Source of the DNA: Gordonia hongkongensis
GTDB taxonomy: Bacteria; Actinomycetota; Actinomycetes; Mycobacteriales; Mycobacteriaceae
Direction: 5' to 3'
DNA: 64,000 bases
Assembly: GCF_023078355.1 (NCBI RefSeq)
Contig: NZ_CP095552.1
Span: 992,001-1,056,000 of the forward strand
The translations under genes were made by a program, and so were the position numbers. Under the pieces are notes generated by a model, which searched no databases, was not told the origin of the DNA, and saw only the letters and a program-made list of their open reading frames with translations. Position 1 is the first letter of the stretch, and every line of letters begins with the position of its first letter. Positions 27,692-36,328 of this stretch are shown in pieces.

Positions 27692-28855
27692 ATGCGTGCA
27701 GTCGTGTGCCGGCAGGGCGAACTGACGGTCGAGGAGATCCCCACCCCCGAGCCCGGGAAGGGTCAGGTCCTGCTCCGCGTACTGCGCGCGGGCATCTGTG
27801 GCTCGGACCTGCACGCCCGGGTGCACTCCGACGCCACGGCCCAGGTGTCCGCCGAGGTCGGCTACGACGCGTTCATGCGGTCCGAGCAGTCGGTGGTCAT
27901 GGGACACGAGTTCGCGGGTGAGGTGGTCTCGTACGGGCCCGGTTGCCGTAAACGCTGGGCTCCCGGCACCCCGGTGGTGTCGGTCCCGATGATCCGGCAC
28001 GGCGCGGACGCCCACCTGACCGGACTGTCGGAGTCCGCGCCCGGCGGGTACGCGCAGTTCGTGCTGGTGTCAGAGGACATGACCTTCGAGATCCCGGAGA
28101 ACCTGCCGGCCGAGCACGCCGCGCTGACCGAGCCGATGGCCGTCGCCCATCACGCGGTCCGGCGCGGGGAGGTGGGGCGGCGGGACGTCGCGGTCGTCGT
28201 CGGATGCGGCCCGATCGGACTCGCGGTGATCACGATGCTCAAAGCCGACGGCGTCCGTACGGTCATCGCGAGCGACCCGTCGCCCGGCCGCCGGGTGCTG
28301 GCGCATCGTGTCGGGGCCGACATCGTCGTCAACCCGTCGGTGTCGTCGCCGTTCGAGCGGTGTGCCGAGGTCGGCAAGTACATCACCCGCGCGCAGGATC
28401 TGCTCGGCGCGGCGTTCGACGCGATGCGAACCCTGCGTCGAATCCCGCTGGCCCCGTGGTCACCGGTGTTCCGCATGGCCGACCGGCTGGGTGCGACACC
28501 CAAGGGGCCCGTCGTCTTCGAATGCGTGGGGACGCCCGGGATGATCGAGCACATCGTGACCGAGGCGCCGTTCCGGTCGCGGATCGTCGTGGTCGGGGTG
28601 TGCATGGAACCCGACACCTTCCGCCCCGCCATGGCGCTCAACAAGGAACACGAATTGCGGTTCGTGTTCGCCTACGACCCCGCCGAGTTCCACGACACGC
28701 TGCACATGATGGCCGACGGGAAGGTCGACGTCGCACCGCTGATCACCGCGACGGTCGGGCTCGACGGCGTGGGCGCGGCGTTCGATGCCCTCGGGGGCGC
28801 CGAACACCACGCCAAGGTCCTCATCGACCCGATGAGTGAAGTGAACTCGCTGTAG
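27692..28855 (+). CDS. Zinc-dependent MDR alcohol dehydrogenase-like protein
   Basis: A 387-aa medium-chain dehydrogenase. The catalytic zinc ligands are Cys in GICGSDLH (about residue 36) and His in VMGHEFAGEV. The NAD site is VVVGCGPIGLAVI. The four cysteines of the structural zinc lobe, normally near residues 95-115, are absent; that stretch instead reads VPMIRHGADAHLTG. The substrate is unknown. The gene runs tail to tail with the P450 gene and overlaps it by 35 bases. In M. tuberculosis as I recall it a mycolic-acid cyclopropane synthase region lies here, so this is a local replacement. Confidence 0.85.
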   Translation: MRAVVCRQGELTVEEIPTPEPGKGQVLLRVLRAGICGSDLHARVHSDATAQVSAEVGYDAFMRSEQSVVMGHEFAGEVVSYGPGCRKRWAPGTPVVSVPMIRHGADAHLTGLSESAPGGYAQFVLVSEDMTFEIPENLPAEHAALTEPMAVAHHAVRRGEVGRRDVAVVVGCGPIGLAVITMLKADGVRTVIASDPSPGRRVLAHRVGADIVVNPSVSSPFERCAEVGKYITRAQDLLGAAFDAMRTLRRIPLAPWSPVFRMADRLGATPKGPVVFECVGTPGMIEHIVTEAPFRSRIVVVGVCMEPDTFRPAMALNKEHELRFVFAYDPAEFHDTLHMMADGKVDVAPLITATVGLDGVGAAFDALGGAEHHAKVLIDPMSEVNSL

Positions 28856-30239
28856 GGGATGACGACGACCCGGCGCGGCGCACCGGGGTCAGCCGGAGAC
28901 CCCGGGGCATCGACGTGAGGCGTTCGGTGGTCCGTAGGCGGTAGCCGGGGGTCGGTGCCAGATCGTAGCGACGGAGGATGGACGCCAGGACGAGCACCGC
29001 CTCGTGGATCGCGAACTGACGTCCGATGCATGACCGCAGACCGGTGCCGAACGGCTTGTACAGCTGTGCCGGCCGCGCCCGGACCCGTTCGGGGAGAAAT
29101 CGATCGGGGTCGAGTGTGTCGGGGTCGTCGCCCCACCGCGGGTCGCGGTGGAGACCGCCCACGAGGACGAGGAACCACTCGCCCGCCCGCACCGGGTGGC
29201 CGTCGGCGACGGTGGTGTCCTCGCGCGCGACGCGGAAGTATCCGGGCACCGTCGGATGCAACCGCAGCGTCTCGTCGACGATGCGCCGGACGAATCGCAG
29301 CTTGCCGACCTGCTCGAAGTCCGGCGTCGGGTCATCACCCCACACCTCGTCGATCTCCGCGCGCGCTGCGTCGACGAGGTCGGGCCGGGTGGACAGGTGG
29401 TGCAGGGCGAACGACATTGCCCCGGAGGTGGTCTCGTGCCCGGCGATAAGGAACGTGATCATCTGGTACCGGATGTTGTCCTCGTCGAGGATCGGGCTGC
29501 CGTCGTCGCCCGGGGTCAGCATCAGCGACAACAGGTCGTCGGGCCACTGGGCTCGTGTCGACCTCCGTCGGGTGGCCACGATGTCGTCGACGATCCGCGC
29601 CATCGCGTCGCCGTGGTGGCGGACCCACCGCTCGCCCAGATCCGCCGTCCATGCGGGCAGCCAGGACCGGCGGATGAACGACTCGTAGTAGCTGCCGCGC
29701 AGTGCGCCGACCATGTGCCGGATGAACGGGTCGGTGCGCCCACGTCCGCCGAAACCGCCGAATCCGTGACCGGCGGTGGCTCGCCCGATGGTCTCGAGCG
29801 CGGTGCGGGTCATGTCGGCGGTGACGTCCACCGGCGTGCCCGTCTGCCGGTCCCAGTGGGCGAGGAGTTCACCGACGACCTCCGTCATCACCCGATGGTG
29901 CCGACGCATCGCCTTCTGGCTGAAGGCCGGCACCAGCAGCTGGTGGGCAGCGGCCCACTGCGGGTCGTCGTTGTCCGCGGTGAAGAGCCCGTTTCCGACG
30001 GCCGGCTGGAGACCGATCAGCTCGGGTCCGAGATGCTTGGCGAAACGGCTCTCGTCGTTGAGCTCCGCGACAACGTCGGCCCCGGCGGCGATCGTGTAGG
30101 CGGCGCCCATGGTCGTCGTCTCGAACAGCGGGCCGGTTCGCGACGCGACCTCGACCAGTGACTCCATCGGTGTCCGGATGTCCATCCCGATCAGATCGCC
30201 GATCACCGGCAGTCGGCGCGGTGGGTGTGGCAGCGACAT
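28821..30239 (-). CDS. Cytochrome P450, BM3/CYP102-heme-domain-like
   Basis: A 472-aa haem monooxygenase. The I-helix has FLIAGHETTSGAMSF with the conserved Thr, the K-helix ETLRLHP (ExxR) and the haem loop PFGTGLRSCIGRQFA with the Cys ligand. The N-terminus (PPRRLPVIGDLIGMD) resembles the CYP102 type of bacterial P450 that acts on fatty acids. No reductase domain is fused, so a separate ferredoxin system is needed. The start is the ATG at 30239 after GGGGG. The divergent TetR gene is 58 bases away across an operator-like palindrome, so local repression is likely. Confidence 0.9.
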   Translation of the reverse strand: MSLPHPPRRLPVIGDLIGMDIRTPMESLVEVASRTGPLFETTTMGAAYTIAAGADVVAELNDESRFAKHLGPELIGLQPAVGNGLFTADNDDPQWAAAHQLLVPAFSQKAMRRHHRVMTEVVGELLAHWDRQTGTPVDVTADMTRTALETIGRATAGHGFGGFGGRGRTDPFIRHMVGALRGSYYESFIRRSWLPAWTADLGERWVRHHGDAMARIVDDIVATRRRSTRAQWPDDLLSLMLTPGDDGSPILDEDNIRYQMITFLIAGHETTSGAMSFALHHLSTRPDLVDAARAEIDEVWGDDPTPDFEQVGKLRFVRRIVDETLRLHPTVPGYFRVAREDTTVADGHPVRAGEWFLVLVGGLHRDPRWGDDPDTLDPDRFLPERVRARPAQLYKPFGTGLRSCIGRQFAIHEAVLVLASILRRYDLAPTPGYRLRTTERLTSMPRGLRLTPVRRAGSSSSPTASSLHSSGR

Positions 30240-30249
30240 CGGAACCCCC

Positions 30250-30273
30250 GTTAGTAGACGTCTGTGTACTAAC
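30250..30273. promoter_or_regulatory. TetR-type operator between the P450 and its regulator
   Basis: Seven-base arms GTTAGTA and TACTAAC form a perfect inverted repeat with ten bases between them. The spacer itself contains the palindrome AGACGTCT. The site lies in the 57-base gap between divergent starts, where one repressor dimer pair could control both genes. Confidence 0.65.
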
Positions 30274-30296
30274 GATGATGGGCTACTATTCAACAC

Positions 30297-30946
30297 GTGT
30301 CAACCAACGCTGAGGGAGGGGTCCGCCGACGCCTCAGCCCCCAGGCGCGTCGTGCGGAGCTGATCGGTGCGGGCGAGCGGCTCTTCGGCGAGGCCCCCTA
30401 CGACGAGGTTCGGATAGACGATGTCGCTGCCGAGGCCGGGGTGTCACGGGCGCTCATGTACCGCTACTTCCCCGACAAGCGCTCGCTGTTCGTCGCCTCG
30501 TCGACGCCCTGTCGGACCGGATGATCGAGCGGACCGTCGTCGAGATCGACCCCGCTGCAACGCCTTTCCAGAGAATCCGGACCGCGGTCCTGGGTTACCT
30601 GGACCAGTACGCGAAGCATCCGCATGCGGCGGATTCCATCGTCCTGGGTGTCGGCGCCACCGATCCGCGGATCGCCGATCGGGACCAGGCCGACCGGGCC
30701 CGGTTACGAGATCTCGTCGTCGAGCAGTTCCGGCAGGAGTTCGCCACGCCGCTGCCCGCCGAGACCGACGATCTGTTCCGGGCCGTCGTCGGTGCCTGGC
30801 TTGCCTACACCCAGGAACTCATCCGGCACTGGGTGAGCAATCGCGAACTCGACCGCGATCAGATCGCCGACCTCTGCGCGCATTCGCTGCTCGACGTCGC
30901 GGCCCGGGTGCCCGGCGTCCCGGTCGACGAGTTGCGGCGCGAGTAG
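30297..30946 (+). CDS. TetR-family repressor of the P450 gene (apparent frameshift)
   Basis: About 216 aa after frame repair. The HTH domain has RIDDVAAEAGVSRALMYRYFPDKRSLF, standard for TetR. The ligand-binding part continues in another frame from MIERTVVEIDPAATPFQRI to VPGVPVDELRRE. The break is at about 30495-30500. One extra base there (for example GCC to GCCC) joins the halves as an alanine-rich FVA, then VDALSDRMIE, a usual TetR sequence. As written, the first frame stops at 30524. The start is a GTG. It is divergent from the P450 and probably represses it. Confidence 0.75.
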
Positions 30947-31401
30947 TACGCAGTCACCCGGTGGGTGAATCCGGTTGTCGCAGTGCTTCGTCGACCGTGC
31001 GCCACATCCCGTTGGTTGTGCACCCGATCCCGTCGACTGTGCGGCCCCTGCCCGCTGCTGAGCCGGCCTTTTCCTTCGCTGGTTGAGCCGACCTTTTCAT
31101 CCGCTGGTTGAGCCGGCTTTTTCCCCCGTTGGTTGAGCCGGCCTTTCCCTCCGTTGGTTGAGCCGGCGCTTCCCTCCGTTGGTTGAGCCGGCCTTTTCTC
31201 CCGCTCATTGAGCCGGCCCTGCCCGCTGGTTGAGCCGGCAACGAGCCGCTGGGCGAGTCGCCGTGTCGAAACCACTTGGCGACCAGACGAACCGAGCCCA
31301 CTCGATCCGAAGCCCGCGAATCAGGCTGCACGCCAATACTTCTGACTATCATCCCGCCCAGCGAACCGACCGTCCGGTTTTGTCGGCGTCGAAGACGACG
31401 G
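30947..31401. other. Gene-free stretch containing a tandem repeat
   Basis: No credible gene lies between the TetR stop and the HAD hydrolase stop. The middle is a 25-bp tandem repeat, entered separately. The flanks show no hairpin terminator with a T run that I could support. Confidence 0.6.
31056..31250. repeat. 25-bp tandem repeat, about seven degenerate units
   Basis: The core GGTTGAGCCGGC recurs with an exact 25-base step at 31081, 31106, 31131, 31156, 31181 and 31206 (the last as CATTGAGCCGG), then after 22 bases at 31228. A partial unit starts at 31056. Units differ mainly in the pyrimidine-rich half (TTTTCCCTCCG types). The period is not a multiple of three, so it is not coding. A sequence ending in GTGTCGAAACCAC follows at 31262, a motif I associate with dispersed repeats of Gordonia and Rhodococcus. 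Confidence 0.85.
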
Positions 31402-32529
31402 TCAGCGCTGCCGGAGGAACCGGGCCGCGGCTGCGGCGCCGCCGCCCGCGGCGCCGAGCACGATGGCGGTGCCGGCGCCGTACTTGGCGGCCTTGCGCGC
31501 CGTGCGGAAGTCGTACATCTCCCAGCCGCGCACCTTGGCGACATCGCGAAGGTCGGTGTCGGGGTTGATCGCCACCGCGCGGCCGACGAGCGACAGCATC
31601 GGCACGTCGTTGTGCGAATCCGAGTACGCCGTACAACGTTTCAGGTTGAGCCCCTCCCGGATCGCGAGCGCGCGCACGGCATGGGCCTTACCGGGACCGT
31701 GCAGGATGTCGCCGACGAGTCGTCCGGTGAAGACCCCGTCGACGCTCTCGGCGACGGTGCCCAGTGCGCCGGTGAGGCCGAGACGGTCGGCGATGGTCTG
31801 CGCGAGTTCGACGGGCGTCGCGGTCACCAGCCAGACCTGCTGCCCGGCGTCGAGGTGACGTTGGGCCAACGCCCGCGTGCCCGGCCAGATCTTGTCGGCG
31901 ATGTAGTCGTCGAAGATCTCCTCGCCGAGCTCGACGAGTTCGGAGGTCGGCTTGCCCGCGATGAACGACAGCGCCTTCTCCCGGCCCTCCGCGACGTCGC
32001 GCGCATTCTCCTTGCCGGTGATCCGGAACTTCGCCTGCGTCCACGCGAAATCCATGATGTCGCCGTAGGTGAAGTACTTTCGCGCGGCCAGACCGCGAGC
32101 GAAGTGCACGATCGACGCGCCCTGGACCAGGGTGTTGTCGACGTCGAAGAAGGCGGCGGCGGTGAGGTCGCGCCGGGGTTCACCGGGAATCTCGGCCGTC
32201 GGGCGCGATCGCAGCGAGTCGACGGCGGCCTTGGCGCTCGCCTCACCGGCGAGGGTCTGGCGCAGCTCGTGGGCGGTCTGGCGGAAGCGGCCGGTTGCGG
32301 CGGTCGCGCGCTGGGAGATCCAGGTGGTGACCCGGTTGGTCTCGTCGTCGACGAGCTCGTGCAGTTCGGCGTCCTCGTCGAAGTCGTCGGTGAACTCCAC
32401 GCTCGCCGCGTGGGCCTCCCAGTCGTCGCCCGTCAGGCCGTCGCCCTGCATCGGATTCGGCGGGAGAAGTGCGGCGTCGTCGGGCGTCTCGTCGTCCTGC
32501 CGGTCTTCCGGGCCCGGGGTCTCGCCCAC
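31402..32529 (-). CDS. HAD-family hydrolase, SerB1-like
   Basis: A 375-aa HAD-IB phosphatase related to phosphoserine phosphatase. After an acidic N-terminal region of about 110 residues come [13 protein letters not shown] (nucleophile Asp), LVTATP (motif II), GKAHAVRAL (motif III Lys) and [12 protein letters not shown] (motif IV). A hydrophobic Ala/Gly segment near the C-terminus may anchor it to the membrane. By position it is the Rv0505c (serB1) homologue. Such proteins may dephosphorylate lipids or other substrates, so serine synthesis is not assured. The start is a GTG behind GGGAGG. Confidence 0.85.
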   Translation of the reverse strand: MGETPGPEDRQDDETPDDAALLPPNPMQGDGLTGDDWEAHAASVEFTDDFDEDAELHELVDDETNRVTTWISQRATAATGRFRQTAHELRQTLAGEASAKAAVDSLRSRPTAEIPGEPRRDLTAAAFFDVDNTLVQGASIVHFARGLAARKYFTYGDIMDFAWTQAKFRITGKENARDVAEGREKALSFIAGKPTSELVELGEEIFDDYIADKIWPGTRALAQRHLDAGQQVWLVTATPVELAQTIADRLGLTGALGTVAESVDGVFTGRLVGDILHGPGKAHAVRALAIREGLNLKRCTAYSDSHNDVPMLSLVGRAVAINPDTDLRDVAKVRGWEMYDFRTARKAAKYGAGTAIVLGAAGGGAAAAARFLRQR

Positions 32530-32711
32530 TGCCCACCTCCCACGCGTAGCGCCAGCACTGCTTGCCGGGTACAGCCTAGTGGTGCGCCTCGGAACCGGGC
32601 GACCGGTCTCCGGCGTCCGATCACCGCCTCACGGTGACTGACCGCACACCCGGCGCACGGGGAGTGTCACCCGGCGGATCCCGCGCGCGCCGCGCTGGGA
32701 GGATGGTCGCC

Positions 32712-32966
32712 ATGACGGTGGAACTGTTGACCCGGGCGGGGTGCGCGGCGTGCGCGGCGGCCCGCTCCGACCTGACCCGGATCTGCGCCGACCTGGGCGT
32801 CGAGTTCACCGAGGTCGATGTCGACGAGGCGGCCGACCAGGGCCGGCCGGATGTGCGTGCCGAGTTCGGCGACCGGCTTCCGGTGGTCCTCCTGGACGGC
32901 GACGAGCACAGCTACTGGGAGGTCGACGAACCGCGACTGCGGGCCGATCTCGCGGCCCGGCGGTGA
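32712..32966 (+). CDS. Glutaredoxin-like thioredoxin-fold protein
   Basis: An 84-aa protein of the glutaredoxin-like (DUF836) type. The active site is GCAACAAA (CxxC) near residue 11, followed by VEFTEVDVDE and the cis-Pro segment LPVVLLDG. It corresponds by position to Rv0508, upstream of hemA. It probably reduces disulfides or mycothiol mixed disulfides. The ATG at 32712 fits the fold; an upstream ATG would add a low-complexity extension. Confidence 0.87.
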   Translation: MTVELLTRAGCAACAAARSDLTRICADLGVEFTEVDVDEAADQGRPDVRAEFGDRLPVVLLDGDEHSYWEVDEPRLRADLAARR

Positions 32967-33022
32967 TTCGCGCACACGCTCGACGCGACGCCTAACACAG
33001 CGCGGCCGATCCCGAGGGGCCG

Positions 33023-33038
33023 TGTGAACAGATTCACA
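33023..33038. promoter_or_regulatory. Rex operator (ROP site) overlapping the rex-hem promoter
   Basis: TGTGAACAGATTCACA matches the ROP consensus TGTGAACGCGTTCACA at every position except the central three. A -10-like TTATAT follows at 33045-33050, which places the operator on the -35 region. Rex released by NADH would then derepress its own operon and the haem genes. A GTG inside the site also opens the rex frame but is unlikely to be its start. Confidence 0.85.
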
Positions 33039-33116
33039 GGGAAGTTATATCCTCGCTTGGTCGGGAGAAGTCGGGGCCCGGTGTCTGGTGACGCCGGCGG
33101 ACGTGTGGGAGTGCGA

Positions 33117-33923
33117 GTGGGCGCGGAGAGTGCGAAGTCGGCCGACGCCGACCCTCCTGCGTCGCCCGTCCGACCCGTCGCCGACGCGGCGAGCGCCGAC
33201 ACACCGCCCGCCGACATACCCGGTCCCACGGTCGCCCGGCTGGCCACCTACCTGCACGTACTGCGCTCGTTCAGCCGCCGGGGCATCCTGCTGGCGTCCA
33301 GCGGCGAACTCGCGACGGCAGCCGGGGTCAACCCGGCCATCCTCCGCAAGGACCTCTCCTACGTCGGCGCCAACGGCGTGCGCGGCGTCGGATACGACGT
33401 GGGCAGGCTCACCGCCCGGATCTCGATGACCCTGCACACCGACAGCATCCACACCGTCGCGCTTGCGGGCGCCGGGGCGCTCGGACGTGCGCTCCTGTCG
33501 CACGCGGGTTTCGGACGCGGGTTCCGCGTCGCCGCGATGTTCGACGCCGATCCGGCCCTGACCGGCGCGGTTCTCGAACCGGGCGGCCCGCAGGTCGCCC
33601 CGCTGACCGACATCGCGACCGTCTGCGCGCGGGTGGTCCCGGCCGTCGAGATCGCGGTGATCGCCACCGCCGACGACGACGCCCGGCGCGTCTTCGACGA
33701 CTTCGTCGCCGCCGGTGTCCGGCAGGTGCTCAACGTCACGCCCGTGTCGCTTCCGGCGGAGTCGGATGTTGTCGTCAGACAAGTTGATCTAGCCTTGGAA
33801 CTACAGGTGTTGGCTTTCCAGGCCTCTCGCGGGTCGCGCGATGACGTCAAGGAACCGCGCGGAACGAAGCCGGCGCGCGGGCATCAGGGAAACGTGATGG
33901 GTGAAGAAACGGTGACAGCGTGA
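33117..33923 (+). CDS. rex: Redox-sensing transcriptional repressor Rex
   Basis: A repressor that senses the NADH/NAD+ ratio, about 268 aa. The N-terminal winged helix runs [15 protein letters not shown] to [18 protein letters not shown], including the typical RKDLS motif. The Rossmann domain has [16 protein letters not shown], where the usual GxGxxG is GAGALG. The C-terminal helix has [16 protein letters not shown], used for domain swapping. The frame is open from a GTG in the operator. I chose the GTG at 33117 because GGGAG precedes it by five bases; 33081 is an alternative. Its stop overlaps the hemA GTG. The rex-hemA-hemC-hemD order is known in Streptomyces. Confidence 0.92.
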   Translation: MGAESAKSADADPPASPVRPVADAASADTPPADIPGPTVARLATYLHVLRSFSRRGILLASSGELATAAGVNPAILRKDLSYVGANGVRGVGYDVGRLTARISMTLHTDSIHTVALAGAGALGRALLSHAGFGRGFRVAAMFDADPALTGAVLEPGGPQVAPLTDIATVCARVVPAVEIAVIATADDDARRVFDDFVAAGVRQVLNVTPVSLPAESDVVVRQVDLALELQVLAFQASRGSRDDVKEPRGTKPARGHQGNVMGEETVTA

Positions 33924-35338
33924 GTGTTCTGTTGTTCGGGGTATCGCACCGCAGTGCTCCGGTCGAGGTGCTCGAGCGGTTGGCGGTCTCCGACCACGAC
34001 CGCCCGAAACTGATCGACGAACTGCTCTCCTCGCGGGCGATCTCCGAGGCCATGCTCGTCTCCACCTGCAACCGCGTGGAGATCTACGCCGTCGTCGACG
34101 CCTTCCACCCGGCGCTCGAGGCGGTCGGCTCGGTCCTCGGCGACCACTCCGGTATGACCGTCAACGAGATGACCCGCCACGCCTACGTCCGGTACTCCGA
34201 AGCCGCCGTCGAGCATCTCTTCACCGTCGCGGCGGGCCTCGACTCGCTCGTCGTCGGCGAGCAGCAGATCCTCGGCCAGATCCGCAATGCCTACCTCAGC
34301 GCCGACGCCAACGACTCCGCCGGACGTGTCCTGCACGAGCTCGCCCAGCAGGCGCTGCGGGTCGGCAAGCGCGTGCACACCGAGACCGGGATCGACCGTG
34401 CGGGCGCCTCGGTGGTCTCCGTCGCGCTGCACCGTGCCAAGTCGCTGCTCACCGATCCCGCGACGGGCGCGCATCGCCTGCGCCGCGCGGTCGTCGTCGG
34501 TGCCGGCGCCATGGGCGGTCTGGCCACCGCGCAGCTGGCCCGCGAGGGCGTGACCGAGATGGTCGTCGTGAACCGGACCGTCGACAAGGCCGACCACCTC
34601 GCGGGCAACATCGCCGCCAACCACGGCATCAGCGTCCGCGGCGTCGGGCTCGACGACCTGCCGGAGGCGATGGCCACGGCGGACGTCGTCGTCACGTGTA
34701 CGGGCGCGATCGGCGCGGTCGTCGGCGTCGGGGCGGTGCACTCGGCGCTCGCCGCCCGTACCCGCGCCGGGAACGGAGTGAGCGGGCGGAATCAGGGCGG
34801 CAATGCCGCCGCCCCGCTCGTCATCTGCGACCTCGGGCTCCCGCGCAACGTCGACCCCGCCGCGGCCCGCCTGCCCGGCGTGCACATCGTCGACATCGAG
34901 GGACTGCGCGGTGACTCCGAGACCCAGGCCGCCGAGAACGACACCCTCGCGGCCCGGTCGATCGTCGCCGCCGAGCTGGCCGACTACCTCACCCACCAGC
35001 GCCAGGCCGAGGTCACCCCGACCGTCGCGGCCCTGCGCCAGCGCGCGGCTGACGTCGTCGAGGCCGAGATCCTGCGCCTCGAGACCCGCCTGCCCGACCT
35101 CGAGGGCGCGCAGCGCGACGAGGTCGCCAAGACCGTCCGCCGCGTCGTCGACAAGCTGCTGCACGCACCGACCGTGCGGGTCAAGCAGCTCGCCTCCACC
35201 CCCAACGGGGACCACTACGCCGAGGCGCTGCGCGAGCTGTTCGAACTCAAACCCGGTGCAGCCGAGGCGGTTTCGGCTCCCGATCATCTCGGTGGCCTGC
35301 CTTCGGGGGACGCGGCCGGCGATCTGGGTGACCGATGA
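33920..35338 (+). CDS. hemA: Glutamyl-tRNA reductase
   Basis: The first committed enzyme of C5-pathway haem synthesis (472 aa). It reduces glutamyl-tRNA(Glu) to glutamate-1-semialdehyde with NADPH. The catalytic Cys lies in STCNRVEIY near residue 50. [16 protein letters not shown] opens the protein, [14 protein letters not shown] follows, the NADP loop is [12 protein letters not shown], and the C-terminal dimerisation helices end it. The GTG start overlaps the rex stop (GTGA) and the stop overlaps the hemC ATG (ATGA), so rex, hemA and hemC are probably translated together. Confidence 0.96.
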   Translation: MSVLLFGVSHRSAPVEVLERLAVSDHDRPKLIDELLSSRAISEAMLVSTCNRVEIYAVVDAFHPALEAVGSVLGDHSGMTVNEMTRHAYVRYSEAAVEHLFTVAAGLDSLVVGEQQILGQIRNAYLSADANDSAGRVLHELAQQALRVGKRVHTETGIDRAGASVVSVALHRAKSLLTDPATGAHRLRRAVVVGAGAMGGLATAQLAREGVTEMVVVNRTVDKADHLAGNIAANHGISVRGVGLDDLPEAMATADVVVTCTGAIGAVVGVGAVHSALAARTRAGNGVSGRNQGGNAAAPLVICDLGLPRNVDPAAARLPGVHIVDIEGLRGDSETQAAENDTLAARSIVAAELADYLTHQRQAEVTPTVAALRQRAADVVEAEILRLETRLPDLEGAQRDEVAKTVRRVVDKLLHAPTVRVKQLASTPNGDHYAEALRELFELKPGAAEAVSAPDHLGGLPSGDAAGDLGDR

Positions 35339-36279
35339 GCGAAACCCCTTCCGCGCCGATCCGGATCGGTACGCGGGGCTCGTTGCTGGCCCGGACCCAG
35401 TCGCAGACCATCGCCGACGCCCTGACCGCGGCCGGGCATCCCGCCGAACTGGTCATCATCAAGACCGCCGGTGACGCCTCGGCCGCGCCCGTCGCCGAGA
35501 TCGGTGTCGGTGTGTTCACGACGGCGATCCGCGTCGCCCTGCGGAACAACGAGGTCGACGTCGCGGTGCACTCGTACAAAGACCTCCCGACCGCCCCCGA
35601 GGACGACCTCACGATCGCGGCCATCCCGCCGCGCGTCGATCCCCGGGACGCGCTGGTCGCACGAGACGGACTCGTGCTCGGCGAGCTCCCGCCCGGCTCG
35701 GTCATCGGCACCTCCGCCCCGCGGCGGGCCGCGCAGCTTAGAGCACTGGGTCTCGGTTTGGAAATCCGCCCCCTACGAGGCAACCTAGACTCTCGGTTGG
35801 GCAAAGTCGCCAGCGGCGAACTCGACGCAGTCGTGGTCGCCCGCGCCGGACTCGTGCGGATCGGACGGACCGATGTGGTCTCCGAAGCGCTCGAACCGGT
35901 GGTCATGCTGCCGGCTCCGGCGCAGGGTGCACTCGCTGTGGAGTGCCGCTCAGACGATGCCGAACTGGTGAGAATTCTCGCCGAGTTGGACGACCAGTCC
36001 ACCCGCGCGGCCATCGAGGCCGAACGGGCGGTACTCGCGGCTCTCGAAGCCGGATGTACCGCACCGATCGGTGCGATTGCCGAGGTGGTCGAGTCGATCG
36101 ACGAGGACGGGCGCATCTTCGCCGAACTGTCGTTGCGTGCGGCGGTGGCGGCCGAGGACGGGTCGGACGTGATCCGCGCTTCGGTGGTGGGTCCGGTCGA
36201 TCGTGCCGTTCAGCTGGGCAAGGACCTCGCCGCCGAACTGCTGGAGCTGGGAGCGGGCGACCTCGTCAACTCTCCCTAG
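35335..36279 (+). CDS. hemC: Hydroxymethylbilane synthase (porphobilinogen deaminase)
   Basis: Condenses four porphobilinogens into hydroxymethylbilane (314 aa). [15 protein letters not shown] opens domain 1. [11 protein letters not shown] carries the catalytic-site residues, [14 protein letters not shown] and [11 protein letters not shown] bind the chain, and Cys in [11 protein letters not shown] holds the dipyrromethane cofactor. The ATGA overlap with hemA couples translation. Confidence 0.96.
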   Translation: MSETPSAPIRIGTRGSLLARTQSQTIADALTAAGHPAELVIIKTAGDASAAPVAEIGVGVFTTAIRVALRNNEVDVAVHSYKDLPTAPEDDLTIAAIPPRVDPRDALVARDGLVLGELPPGSVIGTSAPRRAAQLRALGLGLEIRPLRGNLDSRLGKVASGELDAVVVARAGLVRIGRTDVVSEALEPVVMLPAPAQGALAVECRSDDAELVRILAELDDQSTRAAIEAERAVLAALEAGCTAPIGAIAEVVESIDEDGRIFAELSLRAAVAAEDGSDVIRASVVGPVDRAVQLGKDLAAELLELGAGDLVNSP

Positions 36280-36328
36280 CAGAGAACGAACTGCAGCCCT
36301 CGCCGAGAGGGCAGGAGAGTGCGAACCC

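Noticed and set aside
28821..28855. Overlap of the dehydrogenase and P450 genes as a sign of a wrong stop
   Set aside because: Both C-termini are in open, plausible frames; short convergent overlaps are ordinary in such genomes.
31056..31250. CRISPR array
   Set aside because: Units touch each other with a 25-base period and have no unique spacers or cas genes nearby.
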